Source: Inia geoffrensis (taxonomy: Eukaryota; Chordata; Mammalia; Artiodactyla; Iniidae). Taken from it: DNA of 64,000 nucleotides. Below, piece by piece: positions 1 through 11,040 of the stretch. Location of the stretch: positions 54,358,001 to 54,422,000 of the forward strand of contig CM070907.1 in the NCBI GenBank assembly GCA_036417435.1, read 5' to 3'. Below the pieces are notes generated by a model, which saw only the letters and a program-made list of their open reading frames with translations, did not search any database and was not told the origin of the DNA. Within the stretch, counting starts at the first letter, position 1. The number at the start of each line of letters is the position of its first letter. The position numbers were made by a program, and so were the translations under genes.

Positions 1-205
1 AATTGTAGATCAAGATATATGAGAATTAGAACCACGGATTATTGAGAGAGTTTTGATATTCTCAAAATCCTTAGCTAATTTTACAGATTTGTTTTAATCT
101 GTTCCTGATTCAAAAAGTTGGTTTCCTAGTGACCATAAGCATTTTTAAAGGTCTGTAGAATAAGAAGTGATAATTGTTTATACTGTTTAAAAAGTTGAAA
201 TTGAG

Positions 206-513
206 AAGACTTCCCTGGTGGCACAGTGGTTGAGAATCCACCTGCCAATGCGGGGGACACGGGTTCGAGCCCTGGACCAGGAAGATCCCACGTCGTGGAG
301 CAATTAAGCCTGTGCTCCAGAACTGCTGAGCCCGCACACCACAACTACTGAAGCCTGCGCGCCTAGAGCCCGTGCTCCGTAAAAAGAGAAGCCATTGCAA
401 TGAGAAGCCTACACACTTCAACAGAGTAGCCCCCGCTCGCCACAACTAGAGAAAGCCTGCACACAGCAACCAAGACCCAACGCAGCCAAAAATAAATACA
501 TTTAAAAAAGAAA
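206..513 (+). mobile_element. CHR-type tRNA-derived SINE (long form)
   Basis: It starts with acttccctggtgg, has a tRNA-like head with a B-box-like gggttcgagccc near 260, and ends in an A-rich tail. A 17-bp direct repeat (aaaaagttgaaattgag) flanks it at 189-205 and 514-530, which is the target-site duplication of an L1-mobilised insertion. This class is typical of cetaceans and relatives. It is a non-coding insertion in an EMSY intron, in the sense orientation. Confidence 0.92.
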
Positions 514-774
514 AAAAAGTTGAAATTGAGGCTGATTAAAAATGGTAGTTTGGCATCAACGTAGATGTATAGTTTTACATCTATATATAAATGTAAATAT
601 AAATATATAATTTACTCCATGGGACCTTGTAGCAAGAGACTAAGAGGTGGGGTTGTTTCCTAAACTATACTCTCACTCATTTGTGTCAGATGAGCTAAAT
701 TTGAATAGATGAAAGAAAGAACACTGACTTTTCTGTTATTTTGTTAACTTTATATTTTAGTACTTAACAATTTA

Positions 775-1003
775 AGGACCATTTTCAATTCATTACTTCA
801 TTTGGTCCTCTTCTAAAAAATAAGTTTTTATCCCAATAAAAAAACAAAAATAAAACAAACAAAATAAAACCTCTAAATTTTAGAGGTTAATAACATAGAG
901 TTTAAGTGACCTCTTCAAATTCACATAGCTGGTTGGTGGCAGAGCAGGACAGAATCCAGTTGTGACTCTTGGTCCAGTTCTCTTTCTGCAGTATCACCTT
1001 GAC
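775..1003 (-). repeat. MIR SINE relic
   Basis: An antisense MIR-like pattern is seen: a degraded form of the 'acagatgagg...aagtgacct...cacatagctgg' core, then the head region with cagaatccag. An A-rich stretch at 838-870 interrupts it. Old and diverged, so ends are approximate. Confidence 0.6.
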
Positions 1004-1274
1004 CTCTTACATCTTTAGGATATGAGACAGTGTCACTTTATATATAAAGGAGTGAATGCTTCTGGTTTTTGTGTTGCATCTGGAACGGGGACCAAGAGAT
1101 TAAAGAACTTGTACTGTCTCACTGTCCTTAAAGATATTAGTCTGGGATTTGATTGCAGAAACTGATTGTTGTTTTGTTACCTTAATGGGGTAAAGGTCAC
1201 TGGAGAAAGAGTACAACTCACAAGAGGATATAACTTTAAGGGATTTGTTCCTCCTTTGTGATAATAGTTTTCAC

Positions 1275-1440
1275 AGTGCTTCCACATACATTTCTGATCT
1301 CATCCTTCTAATAGCTCTGTTATTCCCATTTTACAGATGAGGACACAGAGTCTCAGAGAAGCTAAGTGACTTTTTCAGAATCACACAGCTCATAAGTGGG
1401 CAGACTCTGGTCTTCTGCCTCCTAGTACCACACTTTCTCT
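1275..1440 (-). repeat. MIR SINE relic just upstream of an EMSY exon
   Basis: The antisense MIR core is clear: ccattttacagatgagga, then ctcagagaagctaagtgac and tcacacagct. It ends about 100 bp before the splice acceptor at 1537, so part of it could lie near the branch-point region. No coding role is suggested. Confidence 0.8.
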
Positions 1441-1537
1441 CTGTGATGCAATCTCACAGACGTTTGTTTCAAATGACTACTGGTTACAGATGCTGTGGTG
1501 ATTTCTGGAGAAATATCATCACCTTCTCTATTTTCAG

Positions 1538-1689
1538 TCAGCCATCGCTCCCAGCCCCAACAGCCCTCCCAGCCTCAGCGGACCCTCCTCCAACACGTGG
1601 CTCAGTCACAGACCGCAACACAGACTTCGGTGGTGGTGAAGTCCATCCCAGCATCTTCCCCTGGAGCAATCACCCACATCATGCAGCAG
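1538..1689 (+). CDS. EMSY: EMSY exon (first of four visible)
   Basis: The acceptor ttttcag ends at 1537 and the donor cag|gttgta starts at 1690. The exon is 152 nt. Its first two bases finish a codon begun in the previous exon, and it ends on a codon boundary. The peptide is Gln/Ser/Thr-rich: it contains SQPQQPSQPQRTLLQHVAQ and, near the end, GAITHIMQQ, which I recognise as EMSY. EMSY is a nuclear transcriptional repressor linked to BRCA2 and to chromatin complexes. The BRCA2-binding N-terminal ENT domain lies upstream, outside the window. This segment is low-complexity with no enzymatic motif. It joins in frame to the exon at 3666. Confidence 0.93.
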
Positions 1690-3665
1690 GTTGTATCTCT
1701 TCTTTTTCCTCCTACCTTCTGTAACTGCCTCCTTCCTGAAATAAGGTTTAGTTTCATCTCCTTTTATAAGAGGGGAAATAACTGAGTGGAGGAGTGTTTG
1801 TGTATAGTTCTTTCATCTGTGAGGAGTGAGTAAGGGAAATGAACTGAGAGTCTTAACACCAGAAAGTAATTAAGAAATAGTATTCTTGGATCTTCTGTGA
1901 ACTCTCAACATTTCAAAAGGGTGAGGCTATCTAGATGAATCTATGACATCAGAATTAGTCACTGTTTCTATGTATTTTATTGTTATGGAAGGATTTATCA
2001 CTGAGGTAAGATTTTCAGATGAAACAGAATTTGGCTTGTTTAGCTGTTTGTTGCTGTTGCTGGGTTTTTCATTTGTTTTACTCTTTGCTTTTATAATGAA
2101 TCCTTATGGAAACATTAAGTAGGTAAATAAATATTTGACTTCTTTCGTTTTTTAACATATTTATTGAATAGTTTACTTCTTTTACTGTATGTGATCAATT
2201 GAGGAAGAGACTCACAGGAAGGAGAATGAATTAGTATGAAACAGAAAATCTGGTACCAAGGGTAATGGGGAAAAGGAAAAAATATATTGATGACATTGAT
2301 TTTGTGCCAGATACTGTGCTTTGAGCTTTAAATACTTTAACTTGTTTAATTCTTGCTATGATCCTGCAAGGTGGGTGAATTATCTCTCTTACAAATGAGG
2401 AAACTCATGCTCATAGAAATTAAATAACCTATTCTGGGTGGCAGAGCCAGGATTTAAACCCAAAGCATCCTGCCTCTATTATAAAGTTATATCATAAATA
2501 TCAGATTTAAGCATGACTTATTATTAGTAGCCACATAAATTATCATTACTCAGCTGGTAGAGGTTGACCCTAATTACAGGCAAACTACTGGAAAGGCAGT
2601 GAAGAAATTGTTGAATTAAAAACCTATATGCGTAAGGTCATTATGAGATAGGGGAGGGTTTCAGTTGAATCTCAAAGTTTTAAAGTTTAGAGTAGATGTG
2701 TAGCCTTTGACAAGGCGGTGGGAAGGATGGGGTTGGGGTGGATCTTCTGTCACTGAGGGAAGCCAGATGGCCAGAGGTTTTGCTGGGTGTCTGCTCTCAG
2801 CCTGGAGTCTGGCCCTCGTCTGGCTGTCCTGACATTGACCTTTCTCAAGACACCCAGAGAGGTTGGACAGCTGGCCCTAACCATGTCACTCAAGATCGCT
2901 GCCTCCTCCCAACACTATTATAACTGACACCAGGCCATCTCCCTTTCTACTGACAGGAACACTCTTGTCACCTCCCCAGTCTCCTTCCCTCCTGGGAGCC
3001 AGGTCTCTGGGGAGCCGTTGCCTGGTGGGCCTAGAACCCAAGCAAAGAGCGAGGAGGGCTGGGGCAGCGGGCAGCTCATGCAGACCTTGGTGTGAAGCCT
3101 GATGAACCATCTCCACTCGGAGCCAAGAGGCCCTCTGTGGGGACTGGGATGGGCATGACCTTCAGATAACGCCTAGCTTCTGGACCGTGCTGGATGGATG
3201 GGCACACGGCCAAAGTGGGCTTCTCTGAACCTTGGCTTTTCTCTGGATGCCTCACTCCTGGGTTGCTGCATTCTTCCTTTGGACAGGTGAAGAGCTCTGA
3301 TGACCAGGCTGGAGAGCTGTGTCCTGAGCCAGGGAGCCTTTTCTTTTTCTGTGTCGTGCCGTGCTTGCAGGGCATCCTTATTTCTCTTACCTATAAGTTC
3401 TGGGCCCTCTAGGACTTTGCTTGTTGCAGTGAGTTGGCCAGACTTTGCAGCACTTAATGTTGAAGTACTAAGAGTTGAATATAAGAGTCTCAATCTAAGG
3501 CCCCCTTTAGGTTTAGAAACCTTGAGGTTTTTTGGTCTTTTTAGGTTCTCCCTTCTGAAATTTTTTTGAATGATTCTTGTAATCAAGTCTTTCCCAATTT
3601 GAGGAAAATGTAGCAATATAGGTGTTTTTCTTATTTCATTCTTACTTTGTGCCTTTTTTACTTAG
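1690..3665 (+). other. EMSY: EMSY intron
   Basis: This 1976-bp intron starts gttgta and ends tttacttag. It carries an antisense MIR relic at 2285-2480. A GC-rich, repeat-free stretch lies at about 2730-3410, unlike the AT-rich remainder. Small open frames in that stretch run on both strands and overlap each other, as expected for GC-rich non-coding DNA; none has splice-consistent borders with EMSY. Confidence 0.85.
2285..2480 (-). repeat. MIR SINE relic
   Basis: An antisense MIR pattern is seen: ttgtgccagatactgtgct, a run of tttaat near 2347, caaatgaggaaactcatgc, and ggcagagccaggatttaaac. Old and diverged. Confidence 0.75.
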
Positions 3666-4229
3666 GCATTAAGCAGTCACACTGCTTTTACCAAACACAG
3701 CGAGGAACTTGGAACTGAGGAGGGCGAGGTTGAAGAGATGGACACTTTAGACCCTCAGACAGGTCTGTTTTATCGATCTGCCCTGACTCAGTCACAGTCA
3801 GCTAAACAGCAGAAACTTAGCCAGCCACAGCTGGAACAGACTCAGCTGCAAGTGAAAACTCTGCAGTGCTTCCAGACTAAACAGAAGCAGACCATCCACC
3901 TGCAGGCAGACCAGCTCCAGCACAAACTCCCGCAAATGCCCCAGCTTTCCATCAGGCATCAAAAACTCACCCCTCTCCAGCAAGAACAAGCACAGCCCAA
4001 GCCAGATGTACAGCACACACAGCATCCCATGGTGGCCAAAGACAGGCAGCTTCCTACCTTAATGGCACAGCCCCCACAAACTGTAGTACAGGTGCTTGCA
4101 GTGAAAACCACGCAGCAGCTCCCCAAACTGCAGCAGGCTCCGAACCAACCAAAAATCTACGTGCAGCCCCAAACCCCCCAGAGCCAAATGCCGCTCCCAG
4201 CCTCGTCAGAGAAACAGCCGGCAAGCCAG
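3666..4229 (+). CDS. EMSY: EMSY exon, Gln-rich region
   Basis: The acceptor tttacttag ends at 3665 and the donor cag|gtaacg starts at 4230. The exon is 564 nt, exactly 188 codons, phase 0 at both ends. It opens with ALSSHTAFTKHSEELG and an acidic patch (TEEGEVEEMD), followed by a Gln-rich stretch with repeated Gln/Leu/Pro motifs (for example QTIHLQADQLQHKLPQMPQ, KPDVQHTQHP, VVQVLAVKTTQQLPKL). This fits the long Gln-rich, presumably disordered C-terminal half of EMSY. An ATG at 3738 makes the stretch look like a separate small gene, but coding continues upstream of it to the splice acceptor. No frameshift or stop is seen. Confidence 0.95.
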
Positions 4230-5192
4230 GTAACGGAATATTGATAGCATGCAAAGTTAAACTTCTCTGTTCACGGAAAAAATGAGAACATCACGGCCCT
4301 ATCGTGATTAGCAGTGCATTCTCCTGGCAAGAGGAAACTCAAAAGCCTCATTACACTGGTATTACTTTACCCCATCAGAAGGTTGACATTAGGGAAGAAA
4401 TGCACGCGTTAATATAGGAAGAAAAAAAAGCATAGCACTCAGAACTTGATTTTCCAGGCAGTTTTTAATGAAATAACTTCAGCATTGATCAACAGTGCCT
4501 AGAAGCGATATCCCTAAATTATTTTTATTTTTTAGGTATAAAATATTTATTTCCATGCCTGTAAACTCTATTTCTGTGGCAATAATGCTAAGTAAAATAT
4601 AGCCTTTTAAGGAGCTTCATTGACCATCTTCCTTCGTAGTTTTACATCATCACGATTTGGTTAATAAATTTATCTTGTAGATTTATCTTCTAGATTTTGG
4701 AGGAATTATCTGTGAATATTGAAAAAAAATTATATTATGAAAAATCAGTGGCTTTGAAGTGATGTATGTGTGTATTATAAATATATATAGAATATGTTTG
4801 TATAAATGTATTTTGAAGCAGACGATTGAAAAAAAACCCTACTTTTTATTTTAAAAAGCTGAAGATTATATGAAATAATTTGAGATCGGTTGAAGGTATA
4901 CTGTGCGGGGATGTAAATCCCAAAGGAAAACAAGGCTGCTGTGACTTTTTTTTCCTTTAGTGTTATGAACCTTGGCTGGCTGAACAAAGGTTCTTTTGAC
5001 CCCTCCTCTTTTACTAGGTTTCTGACAAGTAATCAGATACTTGCCCATCAGCCCTCTTTTTAAAACACCGAGCTTCAAAATATCTTCCTAGTATACCGCA
5101 CGAATGTTTCTTTTGCCATATTGTCTGGGGTGTTTGATAGGTTTTCTCAAAGATATGTAGCTGTAACACACACAACCCCAATTTGTTTTCAG
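4230..5192 (+). other. EMSY: EMSY intron
   Basis: This 963-bp intron starts gtaacg and ends ttgttttcag. It is AT-rich with T/A runs (for example 4723-4815). I recognise no repeat, RNA gene or open frame of note in it. Confidence 0.88.
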
Positions 5193-5693
5193 GTGGAGCA
5201 GCCAGTTATAACCCAAGGATCCTCTGTTACAAAGATAACTTTTGAGGGGCGCCAGCCTCCCACAGTTACAAAGATAACTGGTGGCAGTTCTGTGCCTAAG
5301 TTGACATCACCAGTTACAAGCATATCTCCCATTCAGGCCTCTGAGAAGACAGCAGTGTCAGACATTTTGAAAATGTCTTTGATGGAAGCTCAGATTGATA
5401 CAAATGTAGAGCATATGGTAGTGGATCCCCCAAAGAAGGCTCTTGCCACTAGTATGCTCACTGGTGAAGCAGGATCATTACCCTCCACCCATGTGGTGGT
5501 GGCAGGGATGGCGAATTCCACTCCCCAGCAACAGAAATGTAGAGAGTCCTGTTCAAGTCCATCTGCTGTTGGCCCTCCCCTAACGACAAGGAAAATCGAT
5601 GCACCAGGAGTGCCTACGACAGGCCAGTTCATGCGTATTCAGAATGTAGTCCAAAAGAAAGCTGAAGAGAGCCCAGCAGAAATTATCATCCAG
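5193..5693 (+). CDS. EMSY: EMSY exon
   Basis: The acceptor ttgttttcag ends at 5192 and the donor cag|gtaaga, a near-perfect consensus, starts at 5694. The exon is 501 nt, 167 codons, phase 0 at both ends. It encodes VEQPVITQGSSVTKITFEG, a second TVTKITGGSSVPKL-like copy of the same motif, then KTAVSDILKMSLMEAQIDTN and a Ser/Pro-rich tail ending EESPAEIIIQ. These match EMSY. If this donor were skipped, the frame would stay open to 5933, adding about 80 residues without family resemblance; this is a chance read-through rather than exon sequence. Confidence 0.95.
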
Positions 5694-6884
5694 GTAAGAA
5701 TCGGAAGGAACACCAGAAATCTTGAGCATATTGGGGGTTGTGGGTTTGGTGTGTTTTGGGATGTCACAGGAAAAGTCAAGCCAAAATGGGAAAGAGATTT
5801 ATCTTTGAGATGGCATATGACAAACTTGGTTTACTACCTGTTACAAATTTATACTTATTTTCTGAAACAAAGTCCTAGAAAATTGATAGATATTGTCACA
5901 ACAGCACACCTTAGAGGCAGTCAAGGGCCCTGAGCCCATGTGTCTGCTTGATTCATAGATGTAAGCCACACTTGCCAGTGTTGACTCAGCAAGTCAACCT
6001 ACAAGATCAGCAACTTCCCAGGTCAAACTTTGGGCTCCCCAGTCTTTGCCCAAAGAATATAAGTAGTTTGTACTTCTGGGATATAACTGGATTGTACTCC
6101 TATTTCAAGTTAGTTTCAGGGACCCTTTCCTTGCAGAAACACAGTTCTTGGACACTGTGTTTTCAGGACAATAAAACCTTAATTAACTGAAATGTCTGGA
6201 GAAACATGTTGTAAGAGAATGTTTCTTAGTAATTTAATTTTATGTCTAACCTGGGATTAACTGTAAAGCTTTGCCTTTTATTTCAATCATTGTGTTATTG
6301 AAAAATCTTATTATGGTTACTGTCCTGCCCTGGTAAGTACAGGCTAGTGAACATGATGGATTATTCATTGACAGTAGATCTAACTATGCCTCACATTCCC
6401 TTCATTTTAAAACTCATCTGTCATCTTGTATAACAGATCCAGACTGAAAAGTTACACTGGGTCCAGAGTAGCTTTTAGAAGTTGTGTTTTATTTCCCTCT
6501 CTCCTTGCAAGGTATCAGGTTGTTCTCTTGACATTTATCGTTTTTGCTTGGAAGGTGTCAGAGCAGCACATTTTAGTTAATTGAGAATTTGATGTATTGA
6601 AACATGGATAGTCTAGTATTTACCATAGACTCACTATTGTGTGACTTAGGTGTTCCTATAGTAAATTTTGCCTTTCCTGCGATGCCAAGCCATGAGAGAA
6701 TGCAAATTGACCAATATTAATCCAAATATGATTTAACTTAATATGGGGGAAATGCTTAAATGCAACTAGATCTGGCCATTAAATTATTCAAATAATTTGT
6801 TCCTTCCTGTCAGAACAAATGTTAGTGAACTAAATAATCCTTGACCAAAGGATTTGTTACGTTTTCTTTCCACCTGCAGAGGTG

Positions 6885-7105
6885 GGGTTTGGTGAAAAAG
6901 GAAGTTTCCTGGCTTTGCCATTCACTGTGTGACTTTGGGCAAGACTACTTAACCTCACTGTGCCTTCGTTTCCTCATCAGTAAAATGGGAGTAAGGAATG
7001 CCTACTTTACGCAATTGACATAAGGATTACACAAAATTGAGATGAAGCACCTAGCACAGTACCTGGCTTGTAGTGATTGCCCAATAAATGGTAGCTATTA
7101 ACTAT
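6885..7105 (+). repeat. MIR SINE
   Basis: A sense MIR is well preserved: tgtgtgactttgggcaaga, then cgtttcctcatcagtaaaat, and finally cctagcacagtacctgg and ccaataaatggtagctatt. Confidence 0.88.
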
Positions 7106-7334
7106 TTTTACTAAAATTTACTGTGGCTCCTGGGAGTTTAAATTGGTATACTCACTAAATTGAAAATAATTTTGAATAACTTATTTAGAAATTATTTTCT
7201 GTACTTTGTGAAAAGGGGTGAAAATGTAATTTGCTTCATGTATCAAGGGTGATAGCTAATGAGTGGGTTCTCTACAAGAGTATCAACTAACTTTTAGCAT
7301 GTACCATATGCTGGGTTGCTGTGCCAGAGGGAAG

Positions 7335-7585
7335 AGCAGCGTAGTGATTAAGAACCAAGCTTTTGGAGTCAGAAATGCCTAGATTTGAATCTCACTTGTA
7401 CTCCTTAACCACATTGCGGCTTGGAGCAACAGAGTTAACCTCTGTCCCTGTGTTGAAATGGAAACAATAACACTTAACTCACAGGGTTGTTTTGAGGATT
7501 GAGAAGATGTATATAAAGCAGCTGGTTAAGTGTCTGATATAGAGTAATACTCAATAAGGATAGCTCCTGTTATTATAATCATCAC
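7335..7585 (+). repeat. MIR SINE
   Basis: A sense MIR with its tRNA-like head (agcgtagtgattaagaacc, then gatttgaatctc) and its tail (cacagggttgttttgaggat, ctcaataaggatagc). Near full length and diverged. Confidence 0.85.
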
Positions 7586-7774
7586 TAATTACTGTTAGAA
7601 CATTTTCAGGTCTCACTAGTTATGCTTAGCTTTGACCCAAAGTATTGATTTTTACTGATTTAGTAAAGAACCTATTGACATGAGTGAAGGAAGTCTTCAG
7701 AAGTTCTTTGATTCCTTAAAAACTATTCTGTAAAAATTCAGCATGTTTAATATTAAATGCTTTGTAGACAGATA

Positions 7775-7920
7775 ATCTTTATTTCATTTATTCATTCATT
7801 CATTCATTCCACATGTATTATTTAACCTCTGTCTTCCAGGCACTGTGCTAGGTGTGAGGATAGAGGAGTAAACAGAATGAATGTATCTTCTGTTCTGAAG
7901 GAGTCTATATATGTGGAATT
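7775..7920 (-). repeat. L2 LINE 3'-end relic
   Basis: It begins with repeated ttcattcattcattcattcc, then ccaggcactgtgctaggtg and ggatagaggagtaaacag. This is the antisense L2 3' end. A MIR-like antisense remnant (acaagattaaactaaagctc, ccacagcaagtcagagcc) follows to about 8070. Confidence 0.7.
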
Positions 7921-8304
7921 GATAGAATTTTAGAACTGCAATGATCTTTAGAGCGTATCTTCACTAATTATCTTATTTTACACAAGATTAAACTAAAGCT
8001 CAAGGAAGTGAAGTGACTTTTTCAGAGGTCCACAGCAAGTCAGAGCCAGAGCTGAACTAAAATTCAGACCCTACCTGAGACTTTTTCACAATGATTAGCT
8101 GCATGGAACAGGCGCAGGAGGGTGAGGGAAGACAAACAAACTTCAGCACCCTAGAATCAATGCCTAGGCATCTTACACTATTTTCTTGATAGTATTAAAA
8201 TTAAATTTGCATCTTCTCTCAGTAGATGGTTGTTTTGGTTAGGTATATTTTCAAAGTGCTGATATTCAGCTTTGCTCTGGGGCTTTTTATGTTAAAGATA
8301 CATT

Positions 8305-8840
8305 ATTCATTTGGAAAGTATTTATTGAGCATATAATGTGTGCCACGCCCTGTTTAAAGATATGGACATCTAACGCTGAAAAAGATAGTCAAGCTCTGTG
8401 CTCTGGTCCATACTGTCTTGGATCTTACATTCTAAGGGTGAGAAGAAAACAAAGAGATGATAAATGCAATGAAGAAAATGTAACAGAACATAATAGGAGT
8501 GGGGGGTGGGATCGAGCCAGTACTCTGGTTTCCGTTCATAGAAGGAAGGCTTTTCAAAGCCTTTTACTCTAGCCATTTGAGCTAAGATGCAGATGACAAG
8601 ATGGAACCAGCCGTGTAAGGATTTGGAGGAGGAGTATTCCAGGAGGAAGGGAAGAACTAGTGCAAACACCCTATGGTACAAGTGAGTTTGGCATAAGGCT
8701 GGAGCCATCCATGGTAAGGCTTTTGATTTCATAGCAAGTACAATAGGAAACAATTGTAGAGTTTTAAGTAGGGGTATGATATGAACTGATATACCTTTTA
8801 AGAAGGTATATAATAAAGTTGAGAAAAAAGAATCTGACAA
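8305..8840 (-). repeat. L2-like ancient LINE relic
   Basis: It begins with ggaaagtatttattgagca and tgtgccacgccctg, the usual antisense L2 3' pattern. It continues with gatcttacattctaagg and a body containing gtaggggtatgatatgaac. Family assignment of the inner part is tentative. Confidence 0.6.
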
Positions 8841-9139
8841 GGCAATATGGCCTAATATGTGTTTATCTATTGGTATTTTTATTGTTCAAAAGACAGTTTT
8901 GTCCTCCCTAGTCTTATTTTCAATAAAGATTGTTATTATGTGACCCAAACAAATAACTTCCCCTTTGAACTACCAAATGGCTTAAAATATATTGTGGTAT
9001 CAGCAGATTAATCATTCATCTTACAGATAATAATAAGCAAAATCTGATTACATTTACATTTAAAATATGCTTAATGACCAAATAAAAATGTCCTTCAAAG
9101 TCTGTCTCTTGAATTAGGCCCAGACTTCAGCCTCCTTTG

Positions 9140-9345
9140 TTAGAAGAGGCACCATTAAGGAGTGGAAAGATCACTTTGAGTTGTAGAGGACTTGGGTTTG
9201 AATCCTGGCATCATGGCATTAACGCTGAGCAACTGTGTGACCTTGATTAAGTCGCTTACTATCTTAGTTTCCTCATTTGTAAAATGGGAATAATATTAAG
9301 CATCTAGCACAGTGCCTGGCATCTAGTAGTTGTCCAATTAATGTC
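9140..9345 (+). repeat. MIR SINE upstream of the last EMSY exon
   Basis: A sense MIR: gggtttgaatcctggc, aactgtgtgaccttgatta, agtttcctcatttgtaaaat, and cacagtgcctggcatctag. It ends about 100 bp upstream of the acceptor. Confidence 0.87.
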
Positions 9346-9449
9346 AGTTTCCTTTTTTCCTTCCTTATTGTTGTTGAGGAAATCTTTCTGTCACCTTTTT
9401 TTTTTTTTTTTTTTTAAACCGTAAAGCTCTCCTGTGTCTTCTCTTTCAG

Positions 9450-9644
9450 GCCATTCCCCAGTATGCTATTCCTTGCCACTCCAGCTCCAATGTGGTAGTA
9501 GAGCCCAGCGGGCTCCTTGAGCTAAACAACTTCACCAGTCAGCAGTTGGATGACGATGAGACGGCAATGGAGCAGGACATAGACAGTAGCACAGAAGAGG
9601 GAACCGAACCCAGCCCCTCTCAGAGTTCTGCTGAACGGTCCTAG
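9450..9644 (+). CDS. EMSY: EMSY last coding exon
   Basis: The acceptor ctctttcag ends at 9449. The coding part is 195 nt, 64 codons plus TAG at 9642-9644. It opens with AIPQYAIPCHSSSNVVVEPS, continues LELNNFTSQQLDDDETAMEQ, and ends in an acidic, Ser-rich tail closing with QSSAERS. This is the recognisable C terminus of EMSY. The reading frame is continuous across all four visible exons, giving about 470 residues, so the protein's C-terminal third looks intact. Confidence 0.96.
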   Translation, partial: AIPQYAIPCHSSSNVVVEPSGLLELNNFTSQQLDDDETAMEQDIDSSTEEGTEPSPSQSSAERS

Positions 9645-11040
9645 TGTTTTGGACACAGGAGTGCACTTTAAAACCTACTTGGTTACCAAGTGTCCAGGGA
9701 AGCCCTTGTATTTTGATGTCTAAAGAGAGCACTTTGCCCATGCTTAGACTGTGGACCCTGAAACAGCAGTGTTTGAACAAGAATTGCTGCAGGAGTAGCA
9801 TTTTAAAACAAGATAAAACTCACAGGGGAATGTACTTTTTTTTGAAAAAAGAAAAAGATGCACATCTACAGTGACGTGAGACATGATATTCTTTCCCTGT
9901 TGGACCATGGCTAATGGAAAAGTTTGTCTTGCAGTGGAAAGAGACTTTTCCTGTGAATGTTCCTCAGCTGGTTTCTACTGAGCAAAACACCATCAAAAAA
10001 GGAGAATGTGAATAGTTTGTATTTTGAAACAGTGTGTCAAGAACAGTTTTTTAAAAAAATCTTGTATGTTTTTGCAAATCCCTGCAAGTGCTGAATTGGT
10101 TAACATTTTACATCTGCTCAGTTCATATTTTATAAAATAACTAGTTCTTTAATACTGGCATTAAAGAAACCTTGTTAGATGGTGGAAATCAGGTCCCTAA
10201 CCCGTGGGAAATACTTTTTGGGTGGCTTGTACATTCTCATCAATTGTATGCTAATTTATTGTGTTGTTGTTCCTTTGTGCTCTAGGCAGCACACTTGCCT
10301 TCTATTTATTTAAATGTAAACATTTCAAAGCAGGCCATATTCCTTCTGACAAATTTCCTGTAAGCCGGGATTGCCTACCTTTTCCATCTTCAAACCTCCC
10401 CCTTCTCCTTTAAGAAAACTTAATGAGAAAATGTTTCATTGTGAAACAGAGGAAAAGAAACATTTTCTGATCCAAAGGAAATGTTCAGTTATGTTCAGGA
10501 AAACAAATTATTCATATGATGCTATCTTAACATTGAAATTGCACATTCATGTTGGACTGAGACTTTGAAAATAACTTTTACATACTTTTGTTTACCCCCC
10601 TTTGAAATGTATAAAAAGTTCATTTACAGTTCTAAATGTAATGGTTTTTAACATTCTACCTTTTTAGGACACGATTTGTTAAGGCAATATGTTTGGGTCT
10701 TGTGATCACTGTCTGTCACAAGTAGAGTGAGGGGTAAGAGGGTGGGAGGGAGGGAAAGAGTCAGTTTTGACAAGTTGTGGCAAAGGAAACTATACTTTTC
10801 ATTTTTAAAAAATGTAAATAGAAAAATTTTTAACGGTTTTATATAGATTTCACTATAAATAAGCATTTTAAGACTGACAAATGTTGAACTGTACATACAT
10901 ATATCAGCATAACTGCCCAATTTTTTGGTGCTGAAGTACTGTAAGTAGAATTCATCAATGGTCTCCTAATTTTTACATCTATATCTGGAAAAAAAAACTG
11001 TGATCCTGTAGTTAATAAATTCCCACTGAAGTGACACTGA
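9645..11040 (+). other. EMSY: EMSY 3' untranslated region
   Basis: AT-rich, repeat-free sequence follows the stop codon for about 1.4 kb up to a poly(A) signal at 11014. Length and composition fit a mammalian 3'UTR. T- and A-rich tracts (for example near 10052 and 10806) are present. The exact cleavage site cannot be read from sequence; about 11035-11040 is inferred from the usual 15-25 nt spacing. Open frames here on both strands are short and without family resemblance. Confidence 0.8.
11014..11019 (+). terminator. EMSY: Poly(A) signal AATAAA, likely main EMSY site
   Basis: This is the first canonical AATAAA downstream of the EMSY stop codon. It lies at the end of the repeat-free 3'UTR, followed by an A/T- and G/T-containing downstream region. 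Confidence 0.65.

Larger units (their letters stand above)
1..1537 (+). other. EMSY: EMSY intron, 3' part
   Basis: This is the intron ahead of the first visible EMSY exon; its 5' splice site lies outside the window. It ends in a pyrimidine-rich tract and ttttcag at 1531-1537. It contains one CHR SINE and two minus-strand MIR relics (listed separately). The stretches 1-188, 531-775 and 1004-1274 are AT-rich and show nothing recognisable. Open frames here fall inside the SINE and are not genes. Confidence 0.85.
5694..9449 (+). other. EMSY: Last EMSY intron
   Basis: This 3756-bp intron starts gtaaga and ends ctctttcag. It contains MIR relics at 6885-7105, 7335-7585 and 9140-9345 and L2-like relics at 7775-7920 and 8305-8840. 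A run of about 20 T lies at 9395-9415, upstream of the acceptor. The stretches 5934-6880 and 8841-9139 hold no recognisable feature. Short open frames inside the L2-like part (8336-8840) are on both strands and are not genes. Confidence 0.85.

Noticed and set aside
3194..3616. Overlapping open frames in the EMSY intron
   Set aside because: Frames occur on both strands over the same GC-rich DNA and none fits the EMSY exon phase or an annotated family I recognise.
5121..5933. 270-codon single-exon gene
   Set aside because: It is an EMSY exon (5193-5693) extended through its acceptor and donor. Consensus splice sites at both ends fix the true borders.
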